A DNA stretch of 64,000 nucleotides. Source: Symsagittifera roscoffensis (Eukaryota > Xenacoelomorpha > Acoela > Convolutidae). Shown here in pieces: positions 63,601 through 64,000 of this stretch. The DNA is taken from positions 15,811,840-15,875,839 of the forward strand of contig NC_087070.1 of assembly GCF_963678635.1 (NCBI RefSeq), given 5' to 3'. Numbering within the stretch: the first letter of the stretch is position 1; each line of letters opens with the position of its first letter. The notes below the pieces were generated by a model. That model ran no database searches. It worked only from the letters and a program-made list of their open reading frames with translations, and was not told the origin of the DNA. Made by a program: the position numbers and the translations under genes.

Positions 63601-64000
63601 TTCCCAACCCTGTAGTTGGGTGCTGTCAGAGTACTCTAAGGAGTTACAAATCTTGCCTCCAAATATGACTGTTCAAATCCTTGTAGTTTTTGAGATATGA
63701 CGTTTTTTGTGATTTTTCAGAAAACTTATTTTAATTTTTTGTTCGCAAAATCTGAATTTCCCAACCCTGTAGTTGGGTCCTGTCCGAGTAATCTCAAAGA
63801 TTGCGAATCTTGCCTCCAAATATGACTGCTCAATTCTTAGTAGTTTTCGAGATATGATATTTTTTGTGATTTTTTCAAGAATTTTCAGAAAATTTTATTT
63901 AATTATTTCTCAAAATTTGAATTTCCCAATCTTGTAGTTGGGGGCTGGCTGTCAGAGTACTGTAAGGAGTAACAAACCTTGCCCCCAAATATGACTGTTT
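63440..64000 (+). repeat. Tandem repeat of about 160 bp, continues past the window
   Basis: CCCAACCCTGTAGTTGGG (itself a 6-bp stem hairpin, CCCAAC/GTTGGG) starts at 63606 and 63760, with CCCAATCTTGTAGTTGGG at 63926. Each is followed by GAGTA-TCT-AAG and TTGCC(T/C)CCAAATATGACTG, then GAGATATGA-TTTTTTGTGATTTTT. A partial, diverged unit precedes at about 63450. Units are about 155-165 bp. Confidence 0.85.

Noticed and set aside
1-64000. CRISPR array, prokaryotic operon or defence island
   Set aside because: Introns, SINEs, MITEs and a Ty3/gypsy element show eukaryotic DNA; the direct repeats present are long and irregular, not short repeats with uniform spacers.

Overview
The window is animal genomic DNA. 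Two host genes are recognisable: an intronless COA3-like gene (+, 21025-21429) and the 3' part of DNAI1, the axonemal outer-arm dynein intermediate chain, on the minus strand as 12 exons from 62221 down to 46030. An axonemal dynein chain, many phase-consistent spliceosomal introns, tRNA-derived SINEs and hAT-like MITEs point to a metazoan with motile cilia. I cannot name the phylum. Host DNA is strongly AT-rich and full of homopolymer runs.

Region 1 to about 20.8 kb is a very large Ty3/gypsy-type retroelement on the minus strand, running off the left edge. In its own 5' to 3' order (right to left) it holds: a 2.2-kb imperfect inverted repeat with TG...CA ends (possible 5' LTR, 18619-20801); a 3-kb leader packed with the octamer ACCCTCCG/CGGAGGGT; a small charged ORF (14850-15467); a fused gag-pro-pol ORF of 2599 codons (6993-14792) with capsid, two CCHC knuckles, protease, RT, RNase H and integrase; an acidic ORF (6349-6957); a macro-domain ORF related to OARD1/TARG1 (5997-6503); a 475-nt gap with two perfect hairpins; then a coiled-coil ORF (4505-5521), an SGNH/GDSL-hydrolase ORF (2475-4610), and further ORFs (1438-2478 and 1-1437) that continue it. 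Three junctions (pol to acidic ORF, coiled-coil ORF to SGNH ORF, SGNH ORF to next ORF) are each a -1 shift, and the last is a single in-frame TAA. The downstream block may therefore be one long product read through recoding, or a lightly decayed copy. The combination of Ty3/gypsy pol with a macro domain and several SGNH-type domains is the most unusual content here.

21.4-46 kb is host intergenic DNA with no exon I can support. It holds SINEs, a MITE with 8-bp target duplications, and several direct and dispersed repeats. 46-62.2 kb is DNAI1; its introns carry repeated copies of one about 500-600-bp family, a hAT-like MITE next to exon 8 of this model, and a near-perfect inverted repeat with 237-bp arms in the largest intron. 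The right edge (63.6-64 kb) is a tandem repeat of about 160 bp that continues outside. The N-terminal DNAI1 exons are not found in the window.
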